This document shows, in pieces, positions 41,828 to 51,221 of a DNA stretch of 64,000 nt. Each line of letters starts with the position of its first letter. The stretch's first letter is position 1. The stretch is taken from NCBI RefSeq assembly GCF_000758545.1, contig NZ_CP009279.1:3658001-3722000 (forward strand), written 5' to 3'. The notes beneath the pieces were generated by a model. The model saw only the letters and a program-made list of their open reading frames with translations. It was not told the origin of the DNA and did no database searches. A program made the translations under genes and the position numbers. The DNA is from Paenibacillus sp. FSL H7-0737 (GTDB taxonomy: Bacteria > Bacillota > Bacilli > Paenibacillales > Paenibacillaceae).

Positions 41828-42724
41828 TTAGCTGCTCCATTTTTCAGCATGCTTTTGCACAGCTTTTAAAAACTCTGTTAGAACAGGAGATTTCCATTTC
41901 TTATGATGATAGGCAATTTGAGTAGCCACACGCTGCGATTCATCATTCCAACTCAGCCTATCTAACTTCCCTTCCGCTAATTCGTTGCTCACTGTAATCA
42001 TTGGAATAAAAGCAATGCCTAGACCCGCCATAACACATTGCTTGATCGCCTCAATACTCCAAAACTCTAACGTAGGGTCCGGAAATACCCCGTGTCTGTT
42101 TAAATGATGTTCAAATAAAGTACGGTAGCTACAACCAGTTTCCGTATGCAATATCGTTTCTCCCTTAAGATGAACCGGTTCTACCACTGGAAGACTCAAT
42201 AAGGGATGATCCGGCGGAGCGATCAGGGTCATTTGTTCATGCACCAGTGTTTCTATATTCAGATCTTTATCTTCCGTCTCTGGTTGAAGTAGGAAGGCCA
42301 AATCCAATTCACCGGATCGAACTAAATCCGTTAGCTCCCAGCAGGCCCCAGGCTTCAGAAGAATTTGGACCTTTGGATATTTCACGCGAAACTCCTTGAT
42401 AATGCCTGGTAAGCGAAAAGCAGCCAGAGATTCAGGTGCACCAATGCGTAAAGACCCTGTTAGCTCACTCTCAGAGCGAAGAGCATCTTGCGCTAGAGAG
42501 TGCATTCTGGAGATCTCTTGAGCGAATGGGAGCAGACGTCGGCCTGCATCGGTTAGGATGATTTTTTTACTGATCCGATCAAATAAAGGCTGACCTATTT
42601 CAGTCTCTAATGCTTGGATCTGTGCGGTAATACTGGATTGTGCATAATCAAGCTTCTGTGCAGCGCGTGTGAAGCTACCCGTCTCCACTACGACTATAAA
42701 GGTAAAAAGATGACGTGATTCCAT
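41828..42724 (-). CDS. LysR-family transcriptional regulator
   Basis: 298 residues from the ATG preceded by AGGGGGCATGT. N-terminal winged HTH: FIVVVETGSFTRAAQKLDYA, QSSITAQIQALETEIGQPLF. The C-terminal periplasmic-binding-like effector domain follows, including ESLAAFRLPGIIKEFRVKYP. It is divergent from a YjeH-like permease across about 125 bases, the classic arrangement for control of the transporter by its substrate. Confidence 0.9.
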   Translation of the reverse strand: MESRHLFTFIVVVETGSFTRAAQKLDYAQSSITAQIQALETEIGQPLFDRISKKIILTDAGRRLLPFAQEISRMHSLAQDALRSESELTGSLRIGAPESLAAFRLPGIIKEFRVKYPKVQILLKPGACWELTDLVRSGELDLAFLLQPETEDKDLNIETLVHEQMTLIAPPDHPLLSLPVVEPVHLKGETILHTETGCSYRTLFEHHLNRHGVFPDPTLEFWSIEAIKQCVMAGLGIAFIPMITVSNELAEGKLDRLSWNDESQRVATQIAYHHKKWKSPVLTEFLKAVQKHAEKWSS

Positions 42725-42850
42725 ACATGCCCCCTGAATAATAGTACCCATCGGAATTTCGAATGGATACTATTCAAAAAATCTGTTTTTCCAATGGATC
42801 TATTATCTGCTACTCTATAACAAAAGACAATGAAAGCAGGATTAAAAATC

Positions 42851-44173
42851 ATGAAAGATTCAAGTTCAACCACTTTACGAAGAAACATCGGCATGCCGCA
42901 AGCCATAGCTCTTTATATCGGCGCTGTATTGGGCTCGGGAGTCTTAATCGTTCCCGGACTGGCTGCAGAAATGGCAGGTCCCGCTTCATTGCTGGCATGG
43001 GGATTTATGACGCTGTTGATTTTGCCAATGGCCTTATCGATGGGCCTGCTCTCTGCCAAATTTCCTAACGCAGGAGGCGTGTCCCACTTCGTTACCCTTG
43101 CTTTCGGACCTAAAGCCGGATCTTTAGTGGGCTGGTTTTTTCTAATGTCTGTTCCGATTGGTGCGCCTGTCGCTGCGCTGACCGGAGCTGGTTATATGAC
43201 AGCCGCAATGGGCTGGGATGAACCTGCGAGAATTACTATCGCTGCGGTGATGTTGGCCATTGGGCTAATTACAAACTGGATTGGTATGCAAGTGGCGGGA
43301 AAGGTACAAATTGCTGTAGTGATTGCGATTGTAGCTGTTCTCGTCTTCTCGTTTGCTACTGCGCTTCCTCGAATGGAGGTTGAACACTTCACTCCCTTTG
43401 CCCCACACGGATGGATGAGCATTGGACAGGCTGCAGCAATCCTATTTTGGTGTTTTATTGGTTGGGAAGCTGTCTCACATCTCTCTGAGGAGTTCAAAGA
43501 TCCACAACGTGCTGCAGTTAAAGGTGTGACCATCGCTGCTATTATTGTAGGTGTTCTATATTTCTTATCCGCTTTAGCAACGGTTGGCACACAAAGCTAC
43601 CTTAAAGGTGGGTCGAGCACTTCACTTGTCTGGATCATCAGCCAGCCCCTTGGACGCTGGGGAGGATTTATCGCAGGACTTACAGGTCTCTTCATCTGTA
43701 CCGCCACCATTATCGCTTATGCCGGTGCTGCCTCGCGTGTGGCTTATGCGTTATCACGTCAGGGCTATGCACCGCAATGGATGGGAAGACTATCCAAACC
43801 ATATCATACCCCTATCGGTGGGATAGCTTTCCTGCTCCTCTGTTTTGTAACGGTCATGTCACTGTACAGCAGCGGATTGATATCTATCACTACTTTGATC
43901 CAGTTTCCAAATGCGACTTTTATCCTGACTTATATCGGAGGTTGTGCTGCGGGGATACGCCTACTTAAGGGAAGTAGATTAGGCGTAACGATTAGCTGGA
44001 TCTCTTTTCTAGCTACCGCTGCTGTGTTTCCTTTTACAGGATGGGCAATAGGCTATCCGTTACTTATTACTTTGATGTTTATTTTGATCTTTCGTATCAA
44101 ACATAAACAAGCGGTTGCCGGAATAAGGGATTTAAAAAGTGGAATTCGTGAGGATCAACAAAAAGCATTGTAA
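42851..44173 (+). CDS. APC amino acid permease, YjeH-like
   Basis: 440 residues from the ATG after GCAGGATTAAAAATC (another ATG is 7 codons earlier). About 12 membrane helices, with GMPQAIALYIGAVLGSGVLI, GPASLLAWGFMTLLILPMAL and FWCFIGWEAVSHLSEEFKDP typical of the YjeH branch, which exports Met and branched-chain amino acids in Escherichia coli. Likely regulated by the divergent LysR protein. Confidence 0.85.
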   Translation: MKDSSSTTLRRNIGMPQAIALYIGAVLGSGVLIVPGLAAEMAGPASLLAWGFMTLLILPMALSMGLLSAKFPNAGGVSHFVTLAFGPKAGSLVGWFFLMSVPIGAPVAALTGAGYMTAAMGWDEPARITIAAVMLAIGLITNWIGMQVAGKVQIAVVIAIVAVLVFSFATALPRMEVEHFTPFAPHGWMSIGQAAAILFWCFIGWEAVSHLSEEFKDPQRAAVKGVTIAAIIVGVLYFLSALATVGTQSYLKGGSSTSLVWIISQPLGRWGGFIAGLTGLFICTATIIAYAGAASRVAYALSRQGYAPQWMGRLSKPYHTPIGGIAFLLLCFVTVMSLYSSGLISITTLIQFPNATFILTYIGGCAAGIRLLKGSRLGVTISWISFLATAAVFPFTGWAIGYPLLITLMFILIFRIKHKQAVAGIRDLKSGIREDQQKAL

Positions 44174-44260
44174 GACTCATATCGTTTCAGCATTCGTTTA
44201 GATGGTTATGGAATGAAGAGGGTAAACTATACTATGACCAGACAAAGGAGACGATACATC

Positions 44261-45217
44261 ATGCCAAATCAACCAAAGATCATTCTTGAGCCAGCAGCGC
44301 AGAAATTTGCCGATGATAATTCCAAGCCTCCGTTCCTTCCTGATCTTGGACCAGAAAAAGGCCGTGAAACGGTAGATACTGTACAATCCAGTGAGATATA
44401 TAAACCTGAAGTCGAAATTGAAGATCTTATGGTGCCAGGAGGACCTAATGGTAATGTTTCCATAAGAATTGTTCGGCCTCCTAGCTCCTCTTCCGCGTCG
44501 TTGCCAGTGATCCTTTACATTCATGGTGCTGGCTGGGTGTTTGGTAATGCACATACCCATGACCGCTTGATCCGTGAATTAGCTGTCGGAGCGGAGGCTG
44601 CCATTGTTTTTCCAAATTACAGCCTCTCTCCAGAAGCTAAATATCCTACAGCAATTGAAGAAATCTATGCTGTTCTGAAATGGATCGCTGCACAGGGTAG
44701 TGAACATGCACTTGATGCTAGCAAGCTATCCATAGGCGGTGATAGTGTCGGTGGAAATATGGCAGCCGCCATTACGCTTATGGCTAAAGAACGCAGTGGC
44801 CCGAAGATAGGGAAACAACTTTTGTTCTATCCAGTAACGGATGCCTCCTTTGATACCGAATCTTATCATGAGTTCGCCGAAGGATACTTCTTGCAGCGTG
44901 ATGGAATGAAATGGTTCTGGGATCAATATACAACTGACCCTGAGGAGCGGAAGCAGATCACAGCCTCCCCGCTTCGAGCTAGTGTAGATCAGTTACGCGA
45001 TCTACCTGAAGCACTAGTCATAACGGGTGAAGCAGATGTTCTACGTGATGAAGGTGAAGCTTATGCCGCCAAATTACGTGAAGCTGGAGTCACAGTCACG
45101 GCAGTTCGTTTTCAAGGGATCATACATGATTTCGTGATGCTTAATCCTTTAGCTGAAACCAATGCCAAAAAAGCCGCCATCAAGCTGGCGACTACATGGC
45201 TTCGCGAAGGTTTCTAA
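44261..45217 (+). CDS. Alpha/beta hydrolase, hormone-sensitive-lipase family
   Basis: 318 residues from the ATG after AAAGGAGACGATACATC. Oxyanion motif LYIHGAGWVFG (HGGG variant with Ala), nucleophile GGDSVGGNMAAA (GDSxG), acid LVITGEADVLRDEGEAY and late His in GIIHDFVMLNP complete the family IV esterase triad. It hydrolyses short acyl esters in the cytoplasm. It has its own strong terminator. Confidence 0.9.
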   Translation: MPNQPKIILEPAAQKFADDNSKPPFLPDLGPEKGRETVDTVQSSEIYKPEVEIEDLMVPGGPNGNVSIRIVRPPSSSSASLPVILYIHGAGWVFGNAHTHDRLIRELAVGAEAAIVFPNYSLSPEAKYPTAIEEIYAVLKWIAAQGSEHALDASKLSIGGDSVGGNMAAAITLMAKERSGPKIGKQLLFYPVTDASFDTESYHEFAEGYFLQRDGMKWFWDQYTTDPEERKQITASPLRASVDQLRDLPEALVITGEADVLRDEGEAYAAKLREAGVTVTAVRFQGIIHDFVMLNPLAETNAKKAAIKLATTWLREGF

Positions 45218-45241
45218 ATAAATATGTTCGTTCACCAAATT

Positions 45242-45280
45242 AGAGAAAGCCTGCAAATGTGCAGGCTTTCTCTAATTATA
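45242..45280 (+). terminator. Terminator of the esterase gene
   Basis: AGAGAAAGCCTGC pairs perfectly with GCAGGCTTTCTCT, followed by an AT-rich tail. Confidence 0.8.
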
Positions 45281-45388
45281 AGTTTAATGCTATTTCTATA
45301 GCAGAATACCTTTGATGGCCCTCCTTTTCGTAGCTCGAAGCTCGCTTATTTGTGAAAAGTACTTTCTTATAGGACAGTACCTTATAAT

Positions 45389-45416
45389 AGTTAACATAAT
45401 AATGATTATGTTAACT
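45389..45416. repeat. 28-bp palindrome, copy 1
   Basis: Arms AGTTAACATAAT and ATTATGTTAACT around AATG. It lies between convergent genes (esterase and gerPE). An identical copy is at 59283-59310 and variants at 56928 and 60907. Confidence 0.9.
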
Positions 45417-45456
45417 GTTTTATTTTTATAAAATAAGTATCAGCAAATATGCTAAA

Positions 45457-45837
45457 TTACCCCTCATCTTCTGAAGCTATTTCTCGCTTGAACTCACTGG
45501 TTCGACTCTCCAGATGAACTGAGCCACCATTTCCAATCTGGAAGGTCGTCCCAGACCCAATCGATAAAATCCTAATATATTGCATATTAATCGTTGATTC
45601 CTTGGAATCATTCAAAATCTCAACTTCATCTTCATTCACTTGCTTCGGCCATGCCGTGAGTGGGATCTCTAAGGGTGAAGCCTCTCTATTATTGCTGTTA
45701 ATATCTTTTATGTTATATAGGTAATTTTCTTTACTACCCACAAATTTAGACTGAATCCGCTCTACAGATCCACATATGAAAATCGAACTGTCAGACAGAT
45801 TATTGATATACACATCTAGTATACGTGAGGTGTGCAT
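45457..45837 (-). CDS. gerPE: Spore germination protein GerPE
   Basis: 126 residues. N-terminal MHTSRILDVYINNLSDSSIF and a strand-rich remainder ending in FQIGNGGSVHLESRTSEF match the GerPE family. GerP proteins are inner-coat or coat proteins that let germinants reach the cortex and inner membrane. Last gene of the gerP operon here; no gerPF follows. Confidence 0.8.
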   Translation of the reverse strand: MHTSRILDVYINNLSDSSIFICGSVERIQSKFVGSKENYLYNIKDINSNNREASPLEIPLTAWPKQVNEDEVEILNDSKESTINMQYIRILSIGSGTTFQIGNGGSVHLESRTSEFKREIASEDEG

Positions 45838-45840
45838 TTA

Positions 45841-46017
45841 TTAACTGCCTTTTCGGACTTGATCTGGAGGACTCGGAGCATACTCTATCACGCTGTCAAA
45901 CGCCGAAGAACAGTTAATCGTCTGCGTATCCCCTACTAAAAATACTGAAGAACCTGATATCGAAACCACTTTTACTGCGTTTACATTTATGTCTCTGTTA
46001 ATCACGGTTACTTTCAT
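45841..46017 (-). CDS. gerPD: Spore germination protein GerPD
   Basis: 58 residues, MKVTVINRDINVNAVKVVSI, then SGSSVFLVGDTQTINCSSAF. The SGSSVFLVGDT strand pair is the typical short GerPB/GerPD pattern. It overlaps the end of gerPC by 20 bases and ends three bases before gerPE. Confidence 0.75.
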   Translation of the reverse strand: MKVTVINRDINVNAVKVVSISGSSVFLVGDTQTINCSSAFDSVIEYAPSPPDQVRKGS

Positions 46018-46618
46018 GCGGCTCCCGCCTTCCAGTTATGTTTATTTCCAAATGCCGTTCTACCGCCGTAACAATATCTCGTTTGATTTGTTCAACAATA
46101 GAAGCACTTTCCTCTTCTGTGTATCCACGCCCTTCTTCTGCGGCAGGAAGCTGGCTTACATACTCGTTAATCCGGCCATCCATCTGATTCAGCAGATCCT
46201 GGGTTACCATTTGGATATACTGCTCATCAATACTTAAGTTCTGCTCTTTTTCTAAGCGTGAAAATTGAGAAGGAACTTCCTCTTGCACATACTTCAGAAT
46301 CTCTGGACGAATTTTATCCGATAATGCAGATGCAGTTGGTGTCCCTCCCTCTTGCTCCCCAATAGGCTTACCATTGATCATCGCTTCATCCAGATTATTC
46401 CCCTCATTTGGTGTAATGCCTATATTTAGAGTGCCTTCCAGCTTCTCGATTTTCAATTGTTCAAAATGATAATTTATAGGACCTATACTTGCAATGTTAT
46501 TGTTCTTTATGCTGACTACTTCACACTGTAAATCTTGGAGCTGTTTTTCTAGAAGTCGAATCTTTTCAGTTTGTATTCTTAATGCGTTAAAGACTTGCTG
46601 AACATAATACGGATGCAT
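45998..46618 (-). CDS. gerPC: Spore germination protein GerPC
   Basis: 206 residues. Starts MHPYYVQQVFNALRIQTEKI with a coiled-coil segment (RLLEKQLQDLQCEVVSIKNN), then YHFEQLKIEKLEGTLNIGIT, the conserved GerPC beta motif. The rest is helical and acidic. It is needed in Bacillus for normal germinant access. Confidence 0.85.
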   Translation of the reverse strand: MHPYYVQQVFNALRIQTEKIRLLEKQLQDLQCEVVSIKNNNIASIGPINYHFEQLKIEKLEGTLNIGITPNEGNNLDEAMINGKPIGEQEGGTPTASALSDKIRPEILKYVQEEVPSQFSRLEKEQNLSIDEQYIQMVTQDLLNQMDGRINEYVSQLPAAEEGRGYTEEESASIVEQIKRDIVTAVERHLEINITGRREPHESNRD

Positions 46619-46666
46619 ACAACCCCCTCCTATGGTTTATTGTATGCGAGGGATACGAGCCTAATT

Positions 46667-46888
46667 CTAGCGTGTATATAGTTCAGTTGGTGTAGGCAAG
46701 CAAACAAGCGGTGAATCACTTTTCGCTGATGATAAAGCAGGAGGAGAGTCTGGAACGTCAATAGACTGATAACTATGAGACAAGGCATTAATTCGGCCGG
46801 AAGTGCCGATCTGAAGAACCGATGAATTTGAGATTATACCAATTTTTAGATTATTGACCGAGATGCACTGATACACCGTAATATTCAT
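46667..46888 (-). CDS. gerPB: Spore germination protein GerPB
   Basis: 73 residues, MNITVYQCISVNNLKIGIIS then NSSVLQIGTSGRINALSHSY, followed by a Pro/Ser-rich tail (DVPDSPPALSSAKSDSPLVC). The family start and the SSVLQIGTSG strand identify GerPB. Second gene of the operon. Confidence 0.8.
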   Translation of the reverse strand: MNITVYQCISVNNLKIGIISNSSVLQIGTSGRINALSHSYQSIDVPDSPPALSSAKSDSPLVCLPTPTELYTR

Positions 46889-46900
46889 GTAAACCCATCC

Positions 46901-47128
46901 TTAAGGAGGCGATACTTGATCCACCACATCTGAATCCATCGTGTTCGTACTGCTGGCTGCATTATTCGTAATGTTTGTACCTATGGAGTCACCTATGGAG
47001 AAGGAGTTGGCACCGGCATAGATTTTGGAGTTACTGCTCAAGATAACGGATGCCGTATTTCCTACTAAGACTGTGGAACTGGGGCCTACGCTGTTAATTT
47101 TAATATTGCCGATGATTGAAACCACCAA
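46901..47128 (-). CDS. gerPA: Spore germination protein GerPA/GerPF family
   Basis: 75 residues from TTG or GTG after GGGAGGAGTGG. Starts VSIIGNIKINSVGPSSTVLV, then SKIYAGANSFSIGDSIGTNI and ends DSDVVDQVSPP. GerPA and GerPF are close relatives; position as first gene favours GerPA. A sigma-K-type promoter lies directly upstream, as for the Bacillus gerP operon, and it is divergent from the gene at 47241. Confidence 0.8.
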   Translation of the reverse strand: MVVSIIGNIKINSVGPSSTVLVGNTASVILSSNSKIYAGANSFSIGDSIGTNITNNAASSTNTMDSDVVDQVSPP

Positions 47129-47155
47129 ACCACTCCTCCCTTCGGAATGATAACC

Positions 47156-47183
47156 TATTCTATGTAGATATCCGCCCAGATGT
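47156..47183 (-). promoter_or_regulatory. Sigma-K-type promoter of the gerP operon
   Basis: On the minus strand, AC (47182-47183), 17 bases, then CATAGAATA (47156-47164), matching the CATANNNTA pattern of sigma-K. The gerP operon is sigma-K-dependent in Bacillus subtilis. Confidence 0.6.
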
Positions 47184-47240
47184 CACTGAATAAGTCATAC
47201 GCCCATACAATGGATTAAAAATGAAGGAGGTTGAGCGTTC

Positions 47241-47699
47241 ATGAGTCCGAATAAATCAAACCCTTTAGATTGGATGAACGAAGATCCCTTTTTTAAGAAA
47301 AAGTTATCCTTAAAGTCACTTGAAGAGCAATGGAAGCTGGATCCAAGCCAGATCGATGGCTATGTTGAAAAAATAATCAAAGAAGCTACTGCAGCGACTT
47401 CTTCGTCATTTACGAACGAAACCTCAAGTCTGCAATTTGAGCATCTGGACACACATAATTATTTGATCACTAAAATCCGTATTCCAAGTGGAATTCACCC
47501 CGAAAGTATTTGGGCACAAATCAACCGAACACAAATCAAATTAAGCAGTCTCGGAAAAGATCATAGCGAGATCATCCCACTCCCCGTTCCAGTCAATCCG
47601 GATCAGAGCAGAGGCACTTATAAACAAGGATCATTGCAATTCAGAATGCCGAAAATGTCAGTAGGAAAATTTAGAAATATCGACATCCGTTATTTATAA
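47241..47699 (+). CDS. Hsp20-like spore-associated protein
   Basis: 152 residues after AAGGAGGTTGAGCGTTC. The N-terminal part (NPLDWMNEDPFFKKKLSLKS) is followed by an alpha-crystallin-like beta domain: TKIRIPSGIHPESIWAQINR and KQGSLQFRMPKMSVGKFRNI. Small heat-shock-like proteins are found among spore coat and germination proteins. Its divergence from gerP suggests a sporulation role. Confidence 0.65.
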   Translation: MSPNKSNPLDWMNEDPFFKKKLSLKSLEEQWKLDPSQIDGYVEKIIKEATAATSSSFTNETSSLQFEHLDTHNYLITKIRIPSGIHPESIWAQINRTQIKLSSLGKDHSEIIPLPVPVNPDQSRGTYKQGSLQFRMPKMSVGKFRNIDIRYL

Positions 47700-47937
47700 A
47701 AAAATCCTTAAAATCCCTCCTTTTTGCTCGTCCAAGTGGCGATCTCTCCTCAAAAAAATGCCTTAAAACTAAAACAGCGTATAATTTAAGTTATGCGCTG
47801 TTTTTTTAGGGCGTTTTTTTGCCCTTTTTATCCTTAATTTTGTCTGCAATCACAAAGGAATTTATAAGCTTCATTCTCCGAACTTTAAGGTTCCCTCGCT
47901 CATAAGATAGGGTATCAATCGCAAAGGTGGGCTATTT

Positions 47938-48114
47938 ATGTCCAAAAACAAGCGCGGCAAAGCACTCTGGCGTATGCCATCCCGAAGCAGAGGAACATGT
48001 CTGATCTGCGGCAGCACTCGTATTAAGCTTTTGTACATCGGAAAAGGACCTTCTGGCGAAAAGGTTAACGTGTGTAAGAAATGCGAGGGTAAACAAGTAA
48101 CTAACAGTAACTGA
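47938..48114 (+). CDS. Small zinc-ribbon protein
   Basis: 58 residues after AAAGGTGGGCTATTT, MSKNKRGKALWRMPSRSRGT, then CLICGSTRIKLLYIGKGPSG. Two CxxC pairs (CLIC, CKKC) form a zinc ribbon; basic residues suggest RNA or ribosome contact. Short and easily missed; family not identified. Confidence 0.6.
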   Translation: MSKNKRGKALWRMPSRSRGTCLICGSTRIKLLYIGKGPSGEKVNVCKKCEGKQVTNSN

Positions 48115-48245
48115 ACAAAATTGTTCAGAGGATTTCCTGTCATCATTTATTACAAGGCGAACGGATTACTAAAAAAGTGCAATCCTGTCATCGAACCTCG
48201 ATGAAACTGAATCACACTTTGCTTAGTAATCCTCCACTTCAAAAA

Positions 48246-49184
48246 CTATAGGAGTTCTATACGATACCGCCTTTCCTCACTCGATAAACTGAATCCGACA
48301 GATTCATAAAGATGCAATGCAGAATCATTATCTGTTAACACCATTAAATAAGCTTCTTCAAGTCCATGTGTTCTGAAATAGTTTAACGCTTGAGAAAGCA
48401 TGTACGTAGCAATCCCAAATCTTCTCCACGGCTCTAGTACAAAAACATTTTCAATATACCCACTTTTCTCTTCCTGCCATACCATCAAGCTGCCTACAAC
48501 CCTCTCCCCTTCTCGAACAACCATAGAGTTCCAAAGCGGATTTTGCTTAAACTGAGATAGCCGTTCTTTCCCGAGTGGGGTTTCTGGCCAAACCTCTGTT
48601 TCCAATTCTAAATAAAGCTCTTCTTCTTGTGGCGTCTCCATCATCCAAGTTGCAAATTCAAATTCCTTTTTCAGTTCAGGTACGGTGTAGGAATGATCAA
48701 GAGTATGATTCATTTTAAATAAGCTATTAAATTGACAGAAGCCCTTTTCTTTTTCAAAAAATTGCGTATTTGCGATCTCTGATGCGTTATTCCCGACACA
48801 TAGCGTCGTTTTGTACGCTGTTGATAAAGTTTCCTTCAATTCAAGTGCTCTCAAGAGGAGCGTTTGATACATGCTCTCTAATAAATCGTAGTCTTCTTCT
48901 CGATCAGGTATTGTTTTCAAATTCAAATAGATCGAATGTCTGCTTTCCTTTGAACGCCCAGGCGGCACAATATTTATGATCTCTACTTGACCTTTGGCAA
49001 TCATTTTTCCATTTTCAAAGGCGCAGTACACATTCTCCCAGTTTTCCTCATCACCAACCCACCAAAAAACAGCATTTCCCCGCGAAGTAACCGAGTTATA
49101 TAACTCACCCAGTAATGGCATGTCCCCTTGTTCAAAATGACGAATCGTTATTCCTTCTAATGAAAGAATCGTAGATTTTGTCAA
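48246..49184 (-). CDS. GNAT acetyltransferase with two domains
   Basis: 312 residues from a TTG start after AAAAGGGG (an ATG is 7 codons upstream). The C-terminal GNAT domain has YIENVFVLEPWRRFGIATYM (acetyl-CoA loop R/QxxGxxxx) and DNDSALHLYESVGFSLSSEE. The N-terminal half has a second, degenerate GNAT-like fold (TIRHFEQGDMPLLGELYNSV). The acceptor is unknown. Monocistronic. Confidence 0.8.
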   Translation of the reverse strand: MTKSTILSLEGITIRHFEQGDMPLLGELYNSVTSRGNAVFWWVGDEENWENVYCAFENGKMIAKGQVEIINIVPPGRSKESRHSIYLNLKTIPDREEDYDLLESMYQTLLLRALELKETLSTAYKTTLCVGNNASEIANTQFFEKEKGFCQFNSLFKMNHTLDHSYTVPELKKEFEFATWMMETPQEEELYLELETEVWPETPLGKERLSQFKQNPLWNSMVVREGERVVGSLMVWQEEKSGYIENVFVLEPWRRFGIATYMLSQALNYFRTHGLEEAYLMVLTDNDSALHLYESVGFSLSSEERRYRIELL

Positions 49185-49332
49185 AACAAAACCCCTTTTC
49201 ATATAAATTTTGGCATACAATAAGGGTAGCACAACTCTTCCAATTTCACTTGTTAATGAATAGTTATAATTAATTCTTATATACCGTAACATTTATCGAG
49301 CGAACCCTGTCTTACTTACATAGGGGGACTAA

Positions 49333-49728
49333 ATGATGAAGAGACGATTTTTTATAGGCATTTCTATATTTTCAATGGGTATTGTAATAGCTTTAGGGAT
49401 CGGTACGATATCAAATATCCTAACTCCATTTAAGAATTTCTTACTCACTGTTGATAATCAGTCGGATGATGAAATTAGCTCTATTGAAATAGGTTTAATC
49501 CATATGGATTCCAAGGAATTATTTACAGATCCCATCAAGAAAGGTGAAACGAAAAGGTTCAAACCTACACTGAGCTTAAGTGGTGAAGGTTCTATATACC
49601 TTAAATATACTGACGCAAAAGGACAATCCACCCAAGAAACGGTATGCGGTTATACAGAGTATCTATCTGGTTATTCAACTGTCACGATTACTAATGAGGG
49701 CACAACTATAGTTCAGCAATGTAATTAA
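49333..49728 (+). CDS. Membrane-anchored hypothetical protein
   Basis: 131 residues starting MMKRRFFIGISIFSMGIVIA, one N-terminal membrane helix or uncleaved signal, then an extracellular beta domain with KETKRFKPTLSLSGEGSIYL-like strands and two Cys (CGYTEYLSGY and the C-terminal QQCN) that may form a disulfide. Family not recognised. Confidence 0.55.
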   Translation: MMKRRFFIGISIFSMGIVIALGIGTISNILTPFKNFLLTVDNQSDDEISSIEIGLIHMDSKELFTDPIKKGETKRFKPTLSLSGEGSIYLKYTDAKGQSTQETVCGYTEYLSGYSTVTITNEGTTIVQQCN

Positions 49729-49740
49729 ATCCTTTCTTCT

Positions 49741-50209
49741 AAGGGGCTGTCCCAAAAGCCATGAAACGGATGCTTAGGAGATCCCTTGTTTTTGGAGTCG
49801 GATAGACGGTTGCGCTCCATAAGGACGCTCCGCGAACGGTCCGTTGTTCCAATCGCTGTTGTGTCCAGATTTTTTTCAATTTTCCTTAGCGGATAAAATC
49901 CGGAAACAAAGGCGACCGCTATCGCTTTTCCACAATCAGTCCGTTCTCTCCGCTGTGTAGGCGGGAAATGGACTACAATATTTATAAAAACGCAAAAAAA
50001 ACCTCTCTTTTGGTAAAATGGAGTTACCACACAACTATTTCAAAGAAGAGGTTTCTTTTGAACATTCAGTATACCAAGCTCAGGAAATCCTGCGAAGCGA
50101 GGAAGACCATGCTTTGTCCGTACGTCGAATGATAGAACTAGAGAGTATGTTTGGACAACTAAAGAACAATCGGAGCTTCCGGCGATTTCTGCTTCGCGGC
50201 ATATGATCG
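49741..50209 (+). mobile_element. IS1182-like insertion sequence remnant
   Basis: Begins with AAGGGGCTGTCCCAAAAGCC, a typical IS1182-type terminal repeat. At about 50080-50203 the plus strand encodes RRMIELESMFGQLKNNRSFR then RFLLRG, the conserved end of the DDE transposase. The bulk of the transposase and the right inverted repeat are absent. Decayed and immobile. Confidence 0.7.
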
Positions 50210-50543
50210 AAGAAAATAAATTAGTAGACTGAGTAACGTCCCTTTAAATGGCTACCGGCGAACACATTCTTGTCGTCGGCATACCGATCGCGGCCCGTCC
50301 CGTTGCATCCGAAAGAACCATAAGCACGAGTTGCAGGCGCGCTGCTCAGCCGTTTGCTAATCGCCATGCCAGTCTACAACTTTATTTTTCGAGTCGACAC
50401 ATACCCTCTAAGCATGTCCACATATAACGAAAGATGGATTTAAATCTCTTTATAGCAAAAGAACGAGAAAAAATCCAATGTAACCTCACGTGAAAATAAG
50501 CCCACTACGCCTATTCGGGCATTGTGGGCTTCGCTGCTTAATC
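50210..50543. other. Gap with a duplicated 55-bp segment
   Basis: No intact gene. It holds repeat copy 50341-50395 and, at 50495-50538, a GC/AT hairpin (AGCCCAC...GTGGGCT) that is probably the terminator of the stalk-domain gene. Confidence 0.5.
50341..50395. repeat. 55-bp direct repeat, copy 1
   Basis: Begins GCTGCTCAGCCGTTTGCTAA and ends TTTTTCGAGTC. Matches 51764-51818 with one mismatch; the flanks also show partial similarity (TGCATCC...). The two copies bracket the stalk-domain gene. Confidence 0.85.
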
Positions 50544-51221
50544 TTACTTGTAAATTGAAGTATCTAGCGGAATAATGAACCCGCCGTCAACAGCTTGTGT
50601 CACATTTATTGCGATGGTCTTTACTCCAGAAATATCTACCTCAATCGTCAAGAGATCACTATTAGGTGAAATCTTCTCTACTTTTTTAAGGAGCACATTC
50701 TTGTCATTATCCCTAATTTCAAGAGATTCCACTTCCTTGCCGACTGAAGCGAATTGTAGAACAAGCTTCTGATATTTGCCGTTAGGGCTGAGCGCGGTAT
50801 ATTTAATATTTGAATTAGGTGCGCTGTACAGAACTTCCTTATAATTTTTGCCGCCGTATTTGGTCAGTGCAGGGTCCTTGGTATACAGACTCGTGTTAAA
50901 ATCCTCCTGCTTCACGGGAACGCCTGCCTGCTGTTCGCCAATAATTACCTCTTTGGCTGTCCCGTCATAATTCACCGGAACATCCAGAAGCTCAGAAACA
51001 GATCGTACCGGAAGATAAGTAGTTCCTTTATAAGTAATTGGAAGTACCGCTTTGCCATTGCCATCTTTGAGAGGGGTAATCTCCCCGTTCACTCTGATTT
51101 TTAAATCTCCGTTTAACAACGCTTTAATTTCTTGGAGCTGCGAGCTCGCTAAAGCACCTGTGCCCATGCCCACTAAAAGTATCATGGTACCGCATAAAGT
51201 CTTAACAACCTTCTTCTTCAT
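50544..51221 (-). CDS. Stalk-domain secreted protein
   Basis: 225 residues. Signal peptide MKKKVVKTLCGTMILLVGMG to about residue 25. Then the stalk (copper amine oxidase N-terminal) domain: IRVNGEITPLKDGNGKAVLP, ITYKGTTYLPVRSVSELLDV. The C-terminal half is beta-rich (LVLQFASVGKEVESLEIRDN, ...GGFIIPLDTSIY). Typical abundant surface protein of Paenibacillus. Bracketed by the 55-bp repeats. Confidence 0.8.
   Translation of the reverse strand: MKKKVVKTLCGTMILLVGMGTGALASSQLQEIKALLNGDLKIRVNGEITPLKDGNGKAVLPITYKGTTYLPVRSVSELLDVPVNYDGTAKEVIIGEQQAGVPVKQEDFNTSLYTKDPALTKYGGKNYKEVLYSAPNSNIKYTALSPNGKYQKLVLQFASVGKEVESLEIRDNDKNVLLKKVEKISPNSDLLTIEVDISGVKTIAINVTQAVDGGFIIPLDTSIYK

Noticed and set aside
49725..50030. 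A 101-codon minus-strand frame over the IS remnant
   Set aside because: Composition is that of antisense DNA and it runs into the terminal repeat; the transposase fragment is on the plus strand.
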